Positions 16,890 to 24,808 of a stretch of 64,000 nucleotides of DNA are shown one piece after another. The notes under the pieces are model-generated. The model had not been told where the DNA came from and did no database searches. It was given only the letters and a program-made list of their open reading frames with translations. The position numbers and the translations under genes are program-made. Position 1 is the stretch's first letter, and every line of letters starts with the position of its first letter. The DNA comes from Pseudopedobacter sp035496935 (GTDB lineage Bacteria; Bacteroidota; Bacteroidia; Sphingobacteriales; Sphingobacteriaceae): positions 124,001 through 188,000 of the forward strand of contig DATJED010000014.1 in assembly GCA_035496935.1 (NCBI GenBank), given 5' to 3'.

Positions 16890-19034
16890 TTATTGTTTTA
16901 CCACCTTATGTATTGCACTCTCTCTACCCGTTAGTTTCACAAGATAAATACCCGCAGGATATGGAGTAATGTCCAATTCCATTTCATTTGCAGTATTGTG
17001 TATGGCAATGCTTTTTAACACTTTTCCATCTATACCAACAAGGCTAAGTTTGGTGTATTTACCCTTTTCGAACTGTACGTTTATTTTGTTTTTTGAGGGA
17101 TTAGGGTAAATATCAACCTTAATTTTAGAAAGTGAAAAACTTAAGGCCCTATTGCCTTCTATGGTTTCATCGCCGTTGTTATCTACTTGTACCAATTTAT
17201 AATAATTAGTGCCGTTATGGGGCTTATTATCGTAAAACACATAGGTATTCACCTTTGTTGATGTACCCGCACCCGGTGTATCGCCAATTAAGGTAAATGT
17301 ATTGCCATCTGTACTGCGGTATATCGCAAAATGATTGTTGTTTTGTTCGCTTGCTGTTTGCCAGCTTAGTTTAGTTCGGTTGCCTTCAATTTTAGCGTTA
17401 AAGGTGATTAAATCTACCGGTGTTACACCATCTGGTTTTAATTTCAGAACAAAAATATCTCGCGATGTTCCAAATGCCGTAAGATTGTAAGTATCTGTAC
17501 CTGGATTAAAATCCACTGCAACTCCATTTCCTCCGCCAAAACCGCCTGTAACGTGGACATCACCTGAGGCATTTACAGCAATACCAAAACCACCTCCGCT
17601 TAATTGATCCAATATGCCTTTTGCCCAAACAAAATTGCCACTGGCATTTAATTTCTGGATAAAAGTATCAGTATTAGTTGTTTTAGAAACAAGGTTGAAA
17701 GTTCCTGAGCCAGGGTCAAAATCTGCTGTTCCATTAAATTGTCCGGTAGTATAGATGTTGCTAGAAGCATCTAAAGCAATTGAAAACCCAACATCACTAC
17801 CTGTACCTCCCATCCTTTTTGCCCATACAAAAGTACCAGTGCCAGTTAATTTTTGGACAAAAACATCATTTCCTCCTGCGGAAGTTAGTGAGGTAGTACT
17901 GGGGTCGTCCGATGGGGTATAGTTAGGATCAAATTCAACCGTTCCATTAAATTGTCCAGTGGTATACACGTTTCCAGAAGCATCCACAGCAATAGAATTT
18001 CCAACATCGCTACCTGTGTCTCCAATTCTTTTTGCCCATACAAAGGACCCATCGCTAGTTAATTTCTGAATAAAAACATCATTTCCACCTGCCGAAGTAA
18101 GTGCGGTAGTACTAGGATCGCCCGATGGGGTATAGTTGGGGTCAAATTCAACTGTTTCATTAAATTGTCCGGTAGTATATACGTTGCCTAGTGCGTCTGT
18201 AGTAATGCCATACCCAATGTCGCTACCCGTACCGCCCATACTTTTTGCCCACACAAAATCTCCATTGCTAGTTAATTTTTGTATAAAAATATCAGCTCCT
18301 CCATTAGACACAAGACTGCTAGTACCCGCGTTTGGATCAAAATCTACAGTCCCACCAAATAAGCCTGTGATATATACATTCCCCGATGCGTCTAAAGCGA
18401 TAGATTTTAGATCTTCGCCGGCTGTTCCGCCCATAGTTTTCGCCCATATAAAATCTCCATTGGCCGCTAATTTGATTACAAAAATATCAGTGCTTCCTGC
18501 CGAAGTAAATTCGGTAGTTGTTGGTTCGCCAGCAACGTAATTAGGATTAAATTCAACTGTTCCATTAAATTGCCCGGCAAAGTATATATTACCCGATGCA
18601 TCTGTAGTGATAGCTCTTCCAACATCGGAACCTGTACCGCCTATGCGCTTTGCCCAAACAAAGTTGCCATTAATGTCCAACTTTTGTACATACGCATCAT
18701 TACCTCCTGCAGAAACAAGGTTAAATGTCCCTGTACTTGGGTTGAAATCTGCAGTAGCAACAAAAAGCCCGGTAGCATAAACATTTCCCGACGCATCCAC
18801 GGCAATATCTTTCCCTTCATCTATATTATTATCTGTACCTACAATACTTGTTGCCCAGGCAAAGAGGTGGTCTTGAGCTTTGGCTGAAAAGGATGCAAAT
18901 ACAAGAAAAACAAATGCAAAAAATAATCGGGTTTGCTTAAAAAATCTTTGTTCAACTTTTAAACACCGGAACCGGCTTCCTGAAACTTTACAGGCAAAAA
19001 AGCTTAATTTGTTTGTTGGTAACGTTTTTTCCAT
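16890..19034 (-). CDS. Secreted SBBP-repeat beta-propeller protein with T9SS type A sorting domain
   Basis: Exported by the type IX system to the cell surface or medium. The 714 residues have an unusually long charged N-terminus (1-35) before the hydrophobic signal core (LFFAFVFLVFASFSAKAQ), then seven SBBP-type propeller repeats (about 55-530), each with a D-A-S-G-N-V-Y-x-T-G-Q-F-like core. A linker/fibronectin-like stretch (about 540-620) is followed by the C-terminal sorting domain (KVDIYPNPSKNKINV at about 635, ending VKLTGRESAIHKVVKQ). No catalytic motif. Repeats 4 and 5 are nearly identical in DNA, a possible site of recombination. It has PUL promoter D and its own terminator, so it belongs to the regulon although SBBP proteins are not standard PUL members. 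A glycan-binding role is a guess. Confidence 0.85.
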   Translation of the reverse strand: MEKTLPTNKLSFFACKVSGSRFRCLKVEQRFFKQTRLFFAFVFLVFASFSAKAQDHLFAWATSIVGTDNNIDEGKDIAVDASGNVYATGLFVATADFNPSTGTFNLVSAGGNDAYVQKLDINGNFVWAKRIGGTGSDVGRAITTDASGNIYFAGQFNGTVEFNPNYVAGEPTTTEFTSAGSTDIFVIKLAANGDFIWAKTMGGTAGEDLKSIALDASGNVYITGLFGGTVDFDPNAGTSSLVSNGGADIFIQKLTSNGDFVWAKSMGGTGSDIGYGITTDALGNVYTTGQFNETVEFDPNYTPSGDPSTTALTSAGGNDVFIQKLTSDGSFVWAKRIGDTGSDVGNSIAVDASGNVYTTGQFNGTVEFDPNYTPSDDPSTTSLTSAGGNDVFVQKLTGTGTFVWAKRMGGTGSDVGFSIALDASSNIYTTGQFNGTADFDPGSGTFNLVSKTTNTDTFIQKLNASGNFVWAKGILDQLSGGGFGIAVNASGDVHVTGGFGGGNGVAVDFNPGTDTYNLTAFGTSRDIFVLKLKPDGVTPVDLITFNAKIEGNRTKLSWQTASEQNNNHFAIYRSTDGNTFTLIGDTPGAGTSTKVNTYVFYDNKPHNGTNYYKLVQVDNNGDETIEGNRALSFSLSKIKVDIYPNPSKNKINVQFEKGKYTKLSLVGIDGKVLKSIAIHNTANEMELDITPYPAGIYLVKLTGRESAIHKVVKQ

Positions 19035-19220
19035 AACATTTTTTTAATGATGAACTAATATTTAACTTAACTCTAAAGCATCGACCGCAATAAACCGATT
19101 TAGCAAAAAGACTTTAACAACCTTAAAGAATTAAACTAATGTCATAGACGATTAGAGCTGCCTTAAAAGGAGCTACTGCCAAGAATAAATTTGTAATACG
19201 GTTTATTGGTTACTAATACT

Positions 19221-19276
19221 CAAAGTAAATCATAGAAAGCGATAAAATAAGTTCAATCTTTTGTCGATATATCTCA
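19221..19276 (-). promoter_or_regulatory. PUL promoter D: HTCS-type element plus -7 box, for SBBP protein
   Basis: Minus strand: TGAGATATATC, GACAAAAGAT, TGAAC (19276-19251), then 21 bp, then TTTACTTTG (19229-19221). The IS element begins only 6 bp beyond the outer edge of the element and leaves it intact. Leader of about 180 nt. Confidence 0.78.
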
Positions 19277-19282
19277 TTTTAT

Positions 19283-20272
19283 TATTATAACCCGTAGTGC
19301 ATTATAAATAAGGTTGCCCATTTCGCTAATAATTAGTATATTATATTGATTACCAAGTCATTATAATTATGAGCAACCTTATACGAAAATACGAATTAAT
19401 CTTGAAGACATTTAGAGAAATTTCACTGGAAGACAACTTTTACTACAAGCCAATCAAACCGAAGATGTCTGATTTAGAGCTTATTACGTTAAGTATTGTA
19501 GCTGAATCGTCCGGTATAGATTCTGAATATCAGCTATTTAGAGAATTGCGATTTTCTGAGCTCGGGGGTATGATAGAGCGCAGTGTATATAACAGAAGAA
19601 AGCGAAAACTCTTCCCTTACATCGAAGAGCTCAGAAAGAAACTGGCCGTCAGACTGAATGATGGCAAGCAATATTTCATTGTGGATTCGATGCCCCTGGA
19701 GATATGCAAAAATGCAAGAATGACCCGAAGCAGAATCTGTAAGGATCAGGATGGAGCTTTGCCAAACCAAGGGTTCTGTGCTTCCCAGAATGCCAGGTAT
19801 TACGGTTATAAACTCCATGCAGTCTGTTCGGCAGATGGTGTATTCGAGAATTTTGACCTGAGTCCCGCTTCAGTACACGACATTCATTACCTGAAGGATA
19901 TACAGACCCAAATGTCTGACTGTGTACTGCTTGGAGATAAGGGATACCTTTCCTCGGAAATACAGATCAACCTATTTGAAACTGTTAAAATCAGACTGGA
20001 AACTCCTATGAGGAACAACCAGCGGAACTTTAAAACCTATCCTTTCATATTCAAGAAATCGAGAAAAAGAATAGAAACTCTTTTCTCACAACTGTGCGAC
20101 CAATTTATGATACGGAGAAACTATGCCAAGACTTTTATTGGTTTCAAAAACAGAATACTTACCAAGATTACCGCCTTGACAACTATTCAGTATCTCAATA
20201 AATTTGTCTTTGATAGAAATATCAACAACATTAAAGTTAACTTAGTTTGATAATGCACTACGGGTTATTATA
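19283..20272 (+). mobile_element. IS982-family insertion sequence with 7-bp target-site duplication
   Basis: Complete element of 976 bp at 19290-20265. Both ends read ACCCGTAGTGCATTAT inward (left 19290-19305, right 20250-20265, inverted), a perfect 16-bp terminal repeat. TATTATA directly flanks both ends (19283-19289 and 20266-20272), a 7-bp target duplication, so the insertion appears recent. One transposase gene fills it. It separates the GH130 3' end from promoter D without breaking either. Confidence 0.92.
19369..20250 (+). CDS. IS982-family transposase (DDE)
   Basis: Catalyses transposition of the surrounding element. The 293 residues have an N-terminal helical DNA-binding part (1-105) and an RNase-H-like DDE core. 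Candidate acidic residues are the first Asp in YFIVDSMPLEIC (about 106), the second in LLGDKGYLS (about 188) and the Glu in SRKRIETLFSQL (about 237), all in the arrangement of IS982 transposases. The frame is intact, so the element may still be active. Stop overlaps the right terminal repeat. Confidence 0.93.
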   Translation: MSNLIRKYELILKTFREISLEDNFYYKPIKPKMSDLELITLSIVAESSGIDSEYQLFRELRFSELGGMIERSVYNRRKRKLFPYIEELRKKLAVRLNDGKQYFIVDSMPLEICKNARMTRSRICKDQDGALPNQGFCASQNARYYGYKLHAVCSADGVFENFDLSPASVHDIHYLKDIQTQMSDCVLLGDKGYLSSEIQINLFETVKIRLETPMRNNQRNFKTYPFIFKKSRKRIETLFSQLCDQFMIRRNYAKTFIGFKNRILTKITALTTIQYLNKFVFDRNINNIKVNLV

Positions 20273-20318
20273 ATATTTTAAAGCCATCACACTAAATATC
20301 ATGGCGTTAACGAGCTTA

Positions 20319-21443
20319 CTATTTTTCTTCAGGATCATAAACAGCTACTCCTACCCTACTATCCGCACATCCATAGTACATGAACCATTTATTTTTGAAA
20401 TAAACTAGGCCCTCAATAAAAACAGTACCTGAAGGATATTGGCCACTTTTTTCAAAAGGTTCTGTAGGGACAAAGAACGGTTTGTCTAAGCGTTCTATAA
20501 CTTTTGAAGGATTATTAATATCAAATAATACTTGCCCTGCCGAATAGGTGTTAGCTGTGTAATTGGTGTCCCTGTCATTACCTCCTCTGTTTTTTCCGTT
20601 GTAAAAAACCAAAATACCCTTATCAGTAACAATTGCCGGAGGACCACATTCCGTTAGGTCACTATCAAAATAATGCTTTCTGGGTTTAACGATTAGATCC
20701 AACTCTCCTTTTTCATCAAGAGTTGGCATCCAGTTTATTAAATCATCCGATGTAGCGATATTCATAAACCGCTCGCCCCAATACATCATATACTTTCCAT
20801 TCACCTTTGTAATTATTTGCTTTCCGTTTTCTACTTTGGTAACAACAGAACCCGATTTGCATTTTAGGTCTTTAAACTTTCCGTTATATGCTTTGCTAAA
20901 TGCAGGGCCATGTTTTGTCCAGTGAATCAAATCTTTGGAAGTTGCTACTGCTAGCCTAAATATTTTTCTGTTCCATTGTGTGTACATCATCACATACAGG
21001 CCCTCTTCTGTAACAGCAATTCTTGGATCTTCACATCCACCGGGCCACTCATTCGCTTTTTGAGCGTCTTCATCAGGATACATTACCGGCTCTTTGCCCT
21101 TTGTCATTACTACCCCATCTTTACTTTTGGCAATACCCAATCTTGAGGTACGCTTGCCAATTCCTATTCCTGATTTGTCCTCTCCGCGGTATAAAACATA
21201 AATTTTATTATTCTTTACGGCTGCCGCCGGATTAAATACATCGCCCGCCTCCCAAGCAATCTTTTGTTTGCTCATTGGATCAAAGAAAGTGCTTGACGAA
21301 TCCGGAGAGAGGATAGGATTAACATTCACGGGTCTGACAAACGGCCCCATTGCCCAATCAGGAAGCTGGTTCTGTGCAAAAGCAAACAGATTAAAAAACA
21401 GAAAGCCGATGGAGAATAAAAAACGTAGAAAGTTGAAATTCAT
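20319..21443 (-). CDS. GH130-family secreted mannoside hydrolase/phosphorylase
   Basis: Five-bladed propeller enzyme acting on beta-mannosides. The signal peptide (1-24, ending AFAQ) makes a hydrolase more likely than a phosphorylase, because phosphorolysis is normally cytoplasmic. The 374 residues show WEAGDVFNPAAAV (about 64-76), the catalytic-acid motif GGCEDPRI with Asp139, ECGPPAIV and, near the C-terminus, MYYGCADSRVGVAVYD, all GH130 hallmarks. Probably the last gene of the unit that starts with SusC at 30135. It lies 335 bp beyond the GH105 stop, a gap that holds a decayed lipoprotein fragment. Confidence 0.88.
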   Translation of the reverse strand: MNFNFLRFLFSIGFLFFNLFAFAQNQLPDWAMGPFVRPVNVNPILSPDSSSTFFDPMSKQKIAWEAGDVFNPAAAVKNNKIYVLYRGEDKSGIGIGKRTSRLGIAKSKDGVVMTKGKEPVMYPDEDAQKANEWPGGCEDPRIAVTEEGLYVMMYTQWNRKIFRLAVATSKDLIHWTKHGPAFSKAYNGKFKDLKCKSGSVVTKVENGKQIITKVNGKYMMYWGERFMNIATSDDLINWMPTLDEKGELDLIVKPRKHYFDSDLTECGPPAIVTDKGILVFYNGKNRGGNDRDTNYTANTYSAGQVLFDINNPSKVIERLDKPFFVPTEPFEKSGQYPSGTVFIEGLVYFKNKWFMYYGCADSRVGVAVYDPEEK

Positions 21444-21503
21444 TTGTTAGGTTTTAAAGGTTATGATTCTATTGTAATTTGATTTGTCTTTATCATTCGG
21501 GGA

Positions 21504-21681
21504 TTATGGCAGCAATCCGGAATTAAGAAATGGTATACTGTTTCCAACAGTTGCTAAATTCTTGCCTTCAAAAACTGATTTAGCGGGTTCTTCTTGCTTT
21601 GGGTTATCTTTAACTCCTGGCCTTTGAACATGCTAAAAACACGAAAATTAAAAATATTAATATAGAGACTACTCTTTTCAT
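21504..21681 (-). pseudogene. Remnant of a small lipoprotein gene (frameshifted)
   Basis: ATG at 21681 opens a 23-codon frame (MKRVVSILIFLIFVFLACSK then ARS, stop at 21610) that is a clean lipoprotein signal with lipobox FLAC. The frame shifted by one base continues sensibly with PGVKDNPKQEEPAKSVFEG and ends in LNSGLLP (stop 21504-21506), a hydrophilic post-lipobox linker of the kind seen in Bacteroidota lipoproteins. One missing or extra base near 21620 would join them. It looks like the decayed start of a lipoprotein gene, but an intact tiny lipoprotein is an alternative. The rest of the 21444-21777 gap shows nothing. Confidence 0.35.
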
Positions 21682-21777
21682 TTTTTAATTTGGAAATAAC
21701 CAGAGATGCAAGTCAAGCCGTTGGCGTTATGGCTTCCGCATAGCCTTGCTAACACCAACGGCGAGATAAAAAGCGGC

Positions 21778-22884
21778 CTACCGTTTTCCTAAAAGAGTAG
21801 CCGCACACCAAAGATATGGTGCCTGTCCATGAAAATCTCCCGCATTGCGAGGTCGATCATGGTAATGCTGTTTATCGTTCTTTTTGCCGGTACCGATACA
21901 AACTTCTGTAACATTGTTTCGTTCGTCGATATATGACACCATAGCCAACCATGCTTTTCGAGCGGCCGGGCCGTATTCGTCAGCATCAAGCCATCCCTCT
22001 TGCAAACCAGCAATAAAGCCGTAGGTAAACATTGCCGTACCTGAAGTCTCAGGCCAAAAATCAGGCTCGTTAATAAGTTGGTTCCACATACCATTTGGTC
22101 TTTGGTGTTCTTTCAAACTTTCCATCATGGTAAGGTAACCTTTCATGATACGTGGTCTATCTTTATGACCCATCGGCATTTCACGAAGTAGATTCGGCAT
22201 TCCGACAGCCATCCAGCCATCTCCTCTGCCCCAATAATAAGGAACGTCTGGTGCATGGTAGAATAGTCCGTTTGGACGCTGTAACTCATCCAGATAAAGT
22301 ACCATTTCTTTTGTAGCCCTATCTAAATACTTACGATCTTTTGTTACCTTATAAGCCTCAATTTGCACTACTGTAATCATGTACATATCATCAATCCACA
22401 AACGGGTTTGCCAAGAAAAACCTTTATCTGCCCAAGCTTTCTCTTCAGGTTTTGCATTTTTGGGCAATTCCCACTGCGCATCAGCGTAAGCCAAGCCCAT
22501 TTTTTTATAGCGCTCGTCTTTTGTTATTTGATAAAGTTTCAGCGCAAGGCTACCGAACATGTTATAATCCACATGGTTCATCGGCGGTAGTAACGCTTTT
22601 TCGTACGTAAATAACGGCTCAAATTTATTTTTCAGATCCTTGATCAGCTTTTGATCTTTTACTTTAACTGCATACTCTAATGCACCATTCCAAGCGCATA
22701 CTTCTGCGTAATGGATGTACCTATCATAAAGTTCATGCTTGCCGTCGACAAAATGATAAGCTAGTCGTTTACCCACTTCCTTAGGTTTGGATCCTTTAGG
22801 AAAACTCGCAAGTTCTTTTTGTTGTGCAAACAACAATTGAATAGAAAATATTGCAATTAACGATAAAATTAATCTCCTGGACAT
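21778..22884 (-). CDS. GH105-family unsaturated uronyl hydrolase (periplasmic)
   Basis: Second of three GH105 paralogs. The 368 residues carry a cleavable signal peptide (1-20, IQLLFAQ), conserved DYNMFGSLAL with Asp106 and RLWIDDM at 161-167 with Asp165/166, then YYWGRGDGWMAVGMP and TSGTAMFTYGF. Its closest relative in the window is the 39152 paralog (same length, same VDxNMFG and WQTRLWIDDMYMIT blocks). It lies in the SusC-SusD-sulfatase-GH105-GH130 series, so it probably trims unsaturated uronate from imported oligosaccharides in the periplasm. Confidence 0.92.
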   Translation of the reverse strand: MSRRLILSLIAIFSIQLLFAQQKELASFPKGSKPKEVGKRLAYHFVDGKHELYDRYIHYAEVCAWNGALEYAVKVKDQKLIKDLKNKFEPLFTYEKALLPPMNHVDYNMFGSLALKLYQITKDERYKKMGLAYADAQWELPKNAKPEEKAWADKGFSWQTRLWIDDMYMITVVQIEAYKVTKDRKYLDRATKEMVLYLDELQRPNGLFYHAPDVPYYWGRGDGWMAVGMPNLLREMPMGHKDRPRIMKGYLTMMESLKEHQRPNGMWNQLINEPDFWPETSGTAMFTYGFIAGLQEGWLDADEYGPAARKAWLAMVSYIDERNNVTEVCIGTGKKNDKQHYHDRPRNAGDFHGQAPYLWCAATLLGKR

Positions 22885-23022
22885 ATCTCTTTTTTAATCT
22901 TAATTTTTTATTGGACTTATTTAATTTATGTTCTAAATTCAACTACCTGATTTCAATCTATAATCAAACAATGGCAACTCTATAAAGGGTTAGAATTTGT
23001 CTAATATTAGGAATTATAGAAC

Positions 23023-24501
23023 TTACGATAGTTTATCTGGTTTTTTCATCTTAACGTCTCTTTCAAGTATAGGACCAGTGCGGTTTATGCTTTCTGCATT
23101 GTTTTGTTTACCAGGTCTCTCTCCTCTGCTCCACTTCCCAGGAAGTTTTTTTCCATCCACATCATCACGATCAGGAGTAGGATTTTGAGGTTTTGAATCA
23201 CCCGTCTCCTCTATCCAGATATCAAGAACTTTGCGCAGATATAATAATATTTCCTTATTACCGCTGATGCTAGCAACATTAGTGAATTGAAAAGGATCTT
23301 CAGCTACATTATAAAGTTCTTCTGTCGGTCTTGGTTTAAGAAAAATATCTACCTGATTTTTGTTGGTTAATCCTTTGTCATGAGCGTCCCAAAGTTCTTT
23401 ACCTGCCGGAAAATTCCTTGCCGACTCACCGGCAAGATCCTGTCTTTCCGGAAAACCATTACGGATATACACCCAATTTCTATATCGAACCATACGTTCG
23501 TATGCCTGAAAAACATGCCAGTTATGTTCAGCAAATACAAAGTCTCGGGTGGTAGTTTTGTCACCTTGTAAAACGCTATAAAAACTTTTTCCTTGAATCC
23601 GTTTATCTATGATAGCAGTGCCTGTGAGATCCAAAATAGTTGGAGCTATATCAATAGAACTAAGTAAAGAATTACTTCGGGTGACATCTATCCCGGGACC
23701 AGTAATAATAAAAGGACTTTTAATGCCACTATCGTATAATCTTACTTTGTTTCGCGGAAAAGGACTACCATTATCGCTCATAAATATGACATATGTATTT
23801 TCAAATATGCCTTGGTGTTTAAGCTCCTCTACCACCTTTCCAACAAAATGGTCGAGCCTAGAAACCTCATGATAATATGCTGAGAGATCTTTACGTGTTT
23901 CAGGACCATTGTACAACATTGGTGGCACTCCAATCCTTTCTGGGTCATATATATCACCATTTTTATCAAATTGCCAATCGCGGTGGGCATCATGTGAGGC
24001 AAACCAAAAGAAAAAAGGTTTATTTCTTGGGCGTTTTTCCATTATAGAAACCCAATCTTCTTCTCCACCAGGTCCTTTTCCCAGAGAAACTGTATCGAAC
24101 GCAACTTTCACAGCATTTCCCATATGATTTTTACCTGAAAGTCCAGTATAATATCCTGACTTTCTAAGTATCCTTGGAAACATGGTCTGTGTAGCAGGCA
24201 GAGGATCATGCAGTTCGGGCGCACCAGTATTATGAGGATATCTGCTTGTAATAATACTGCACCTACTTGGACTACAACTACTTATAGTAAGATACATATT
24301 ATTAAATGCCATACCAGAAGCTCCTAATGCATCTATGTTAGGCGTTTTTACATCCTTATTACCGTAGAAACCGATATCTCCCCAACCAATATCATCTGCA
24401 ATAATAAAAACAACATTGGGCTTGTTGACTGGCTTATTTTGCGCAAATACAAATTGAAAAGAAAATATAGCCAGCAATGATAAAAATATTCCCTTCCACA
24501 T
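23023..24501 (-). CDS. Arylsulfatase-type sulfatase (S1 family), exported
   Basis: Type I sulfatase removing sulfate esters or N-sulfate. I use ATG 24501 (MWKGIFLSLLAIFSFQFVFAQ, a clean signal peptide) rather than the in-frame ATG at 24558. Metal ligands: NVVFIIADDIGWGD near the N-terminus. The modification motif CSPSR (SSCSPSRCSIITSR) puts the formylglycine-forming Cys at residue 76. The arrangement SCSPSR with NTGAPELHD, and HDAHRDWQF further on, recalls N-sulfoglucosamine-type sulfatases, but the subfamily is not certain. Needs a separate maturase, not in the window. 138 bp separate it from the GH105 downstream; a strong hairpin separates it from susD upstream. Confidence 0.92.
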   Translation of the reverse strand: MWKGIFLSLLAIFSFQFVFAQNKPVNKPNVVFIIADDIGWGDIGFYGNKDVKTPNIDALGASGMAFNNMYLTISSCSPSRCSIITSRYPHNTGAPELHDPLPATQTMFPRILRKSGYYTGLSGKNHMGNAVKVAFDTVSLGKGPGGEEDWVSIMEKRPRNKPFFFWFASHDAHRDWQFDKNGDIYDPERIGVPPMLYNGPETRKDLSAYYHEVSRLDHFVGKVVEELKHQGIFENTYVIFMSDNGSPFPRNKVRLYDSGIKSPFIITGPGIDVTRSNSLLSSIDIAPTILDLTGTAIIDKRIQGKSFYSVLQGDKTTTRDFVFAEHNWHVFQAYERMVRYRNWVYIRNGFPERQDLAGESARNFPAGKELWDAHDKGLTNKNQVDIFLKPRPTEELYNVAEDPFQFTNVASISGNKEILLYLRKVLDIWIEETGDSKPQNPTPDRDDVDGKKLPGKWSRGERPGKQNNAESINRTGPILERDVKMKKPDKLS

Positions 24502-24757
24502 AATACTTTTTACTTTTGTTGAACTTTTTAAAATTTTTCTGCTGCAATTAAATAACATCTAGATCTTGGTAATCATATCTAACTGATAGCTTTCCGTTCA
24601 AGAATATATCCTACGCCATAATCCTATTTCAAACCTTATAATTGCTACTGACATTTCTAAGATGTAGAAACTATTCCCAACTTCAGTTACAGAAAAAGAG
24701 TTTTTATCGGTTTAATTAGCGGAAGAGGTACCAACAGAATACAAAATAAGGTATAGC

Positions 24758-24792
24758 AAAATTGGAGATTCCCTATAGAAATCTCCAATTTT
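24758..24792 (-). terminator. Terminator-like hairpin between susD and sulfatase
   Basis: Perfect 13-bp stem AAAATTGGAGATT (24758-24770) and AATCTCCAATTTT (24780-24792), loop of 9 nt, 17 bp past the susD stop. On the minus strand the stem ends in TTTT followed by GC. A partial terminator or mRNA-stabilising stem that would keep susCD transcript levels above those of the downstream enzymes. Confidence 0.75.
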
Positions 24793-24808
24793 CTAATTCA
24801 ATTTACAA

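Noticed and set aside
17880..18540. Repeats here as a CRISPR array
   Set aside because: They are coding repeats of beta-propeller blades in one open frame, without regular spacers.
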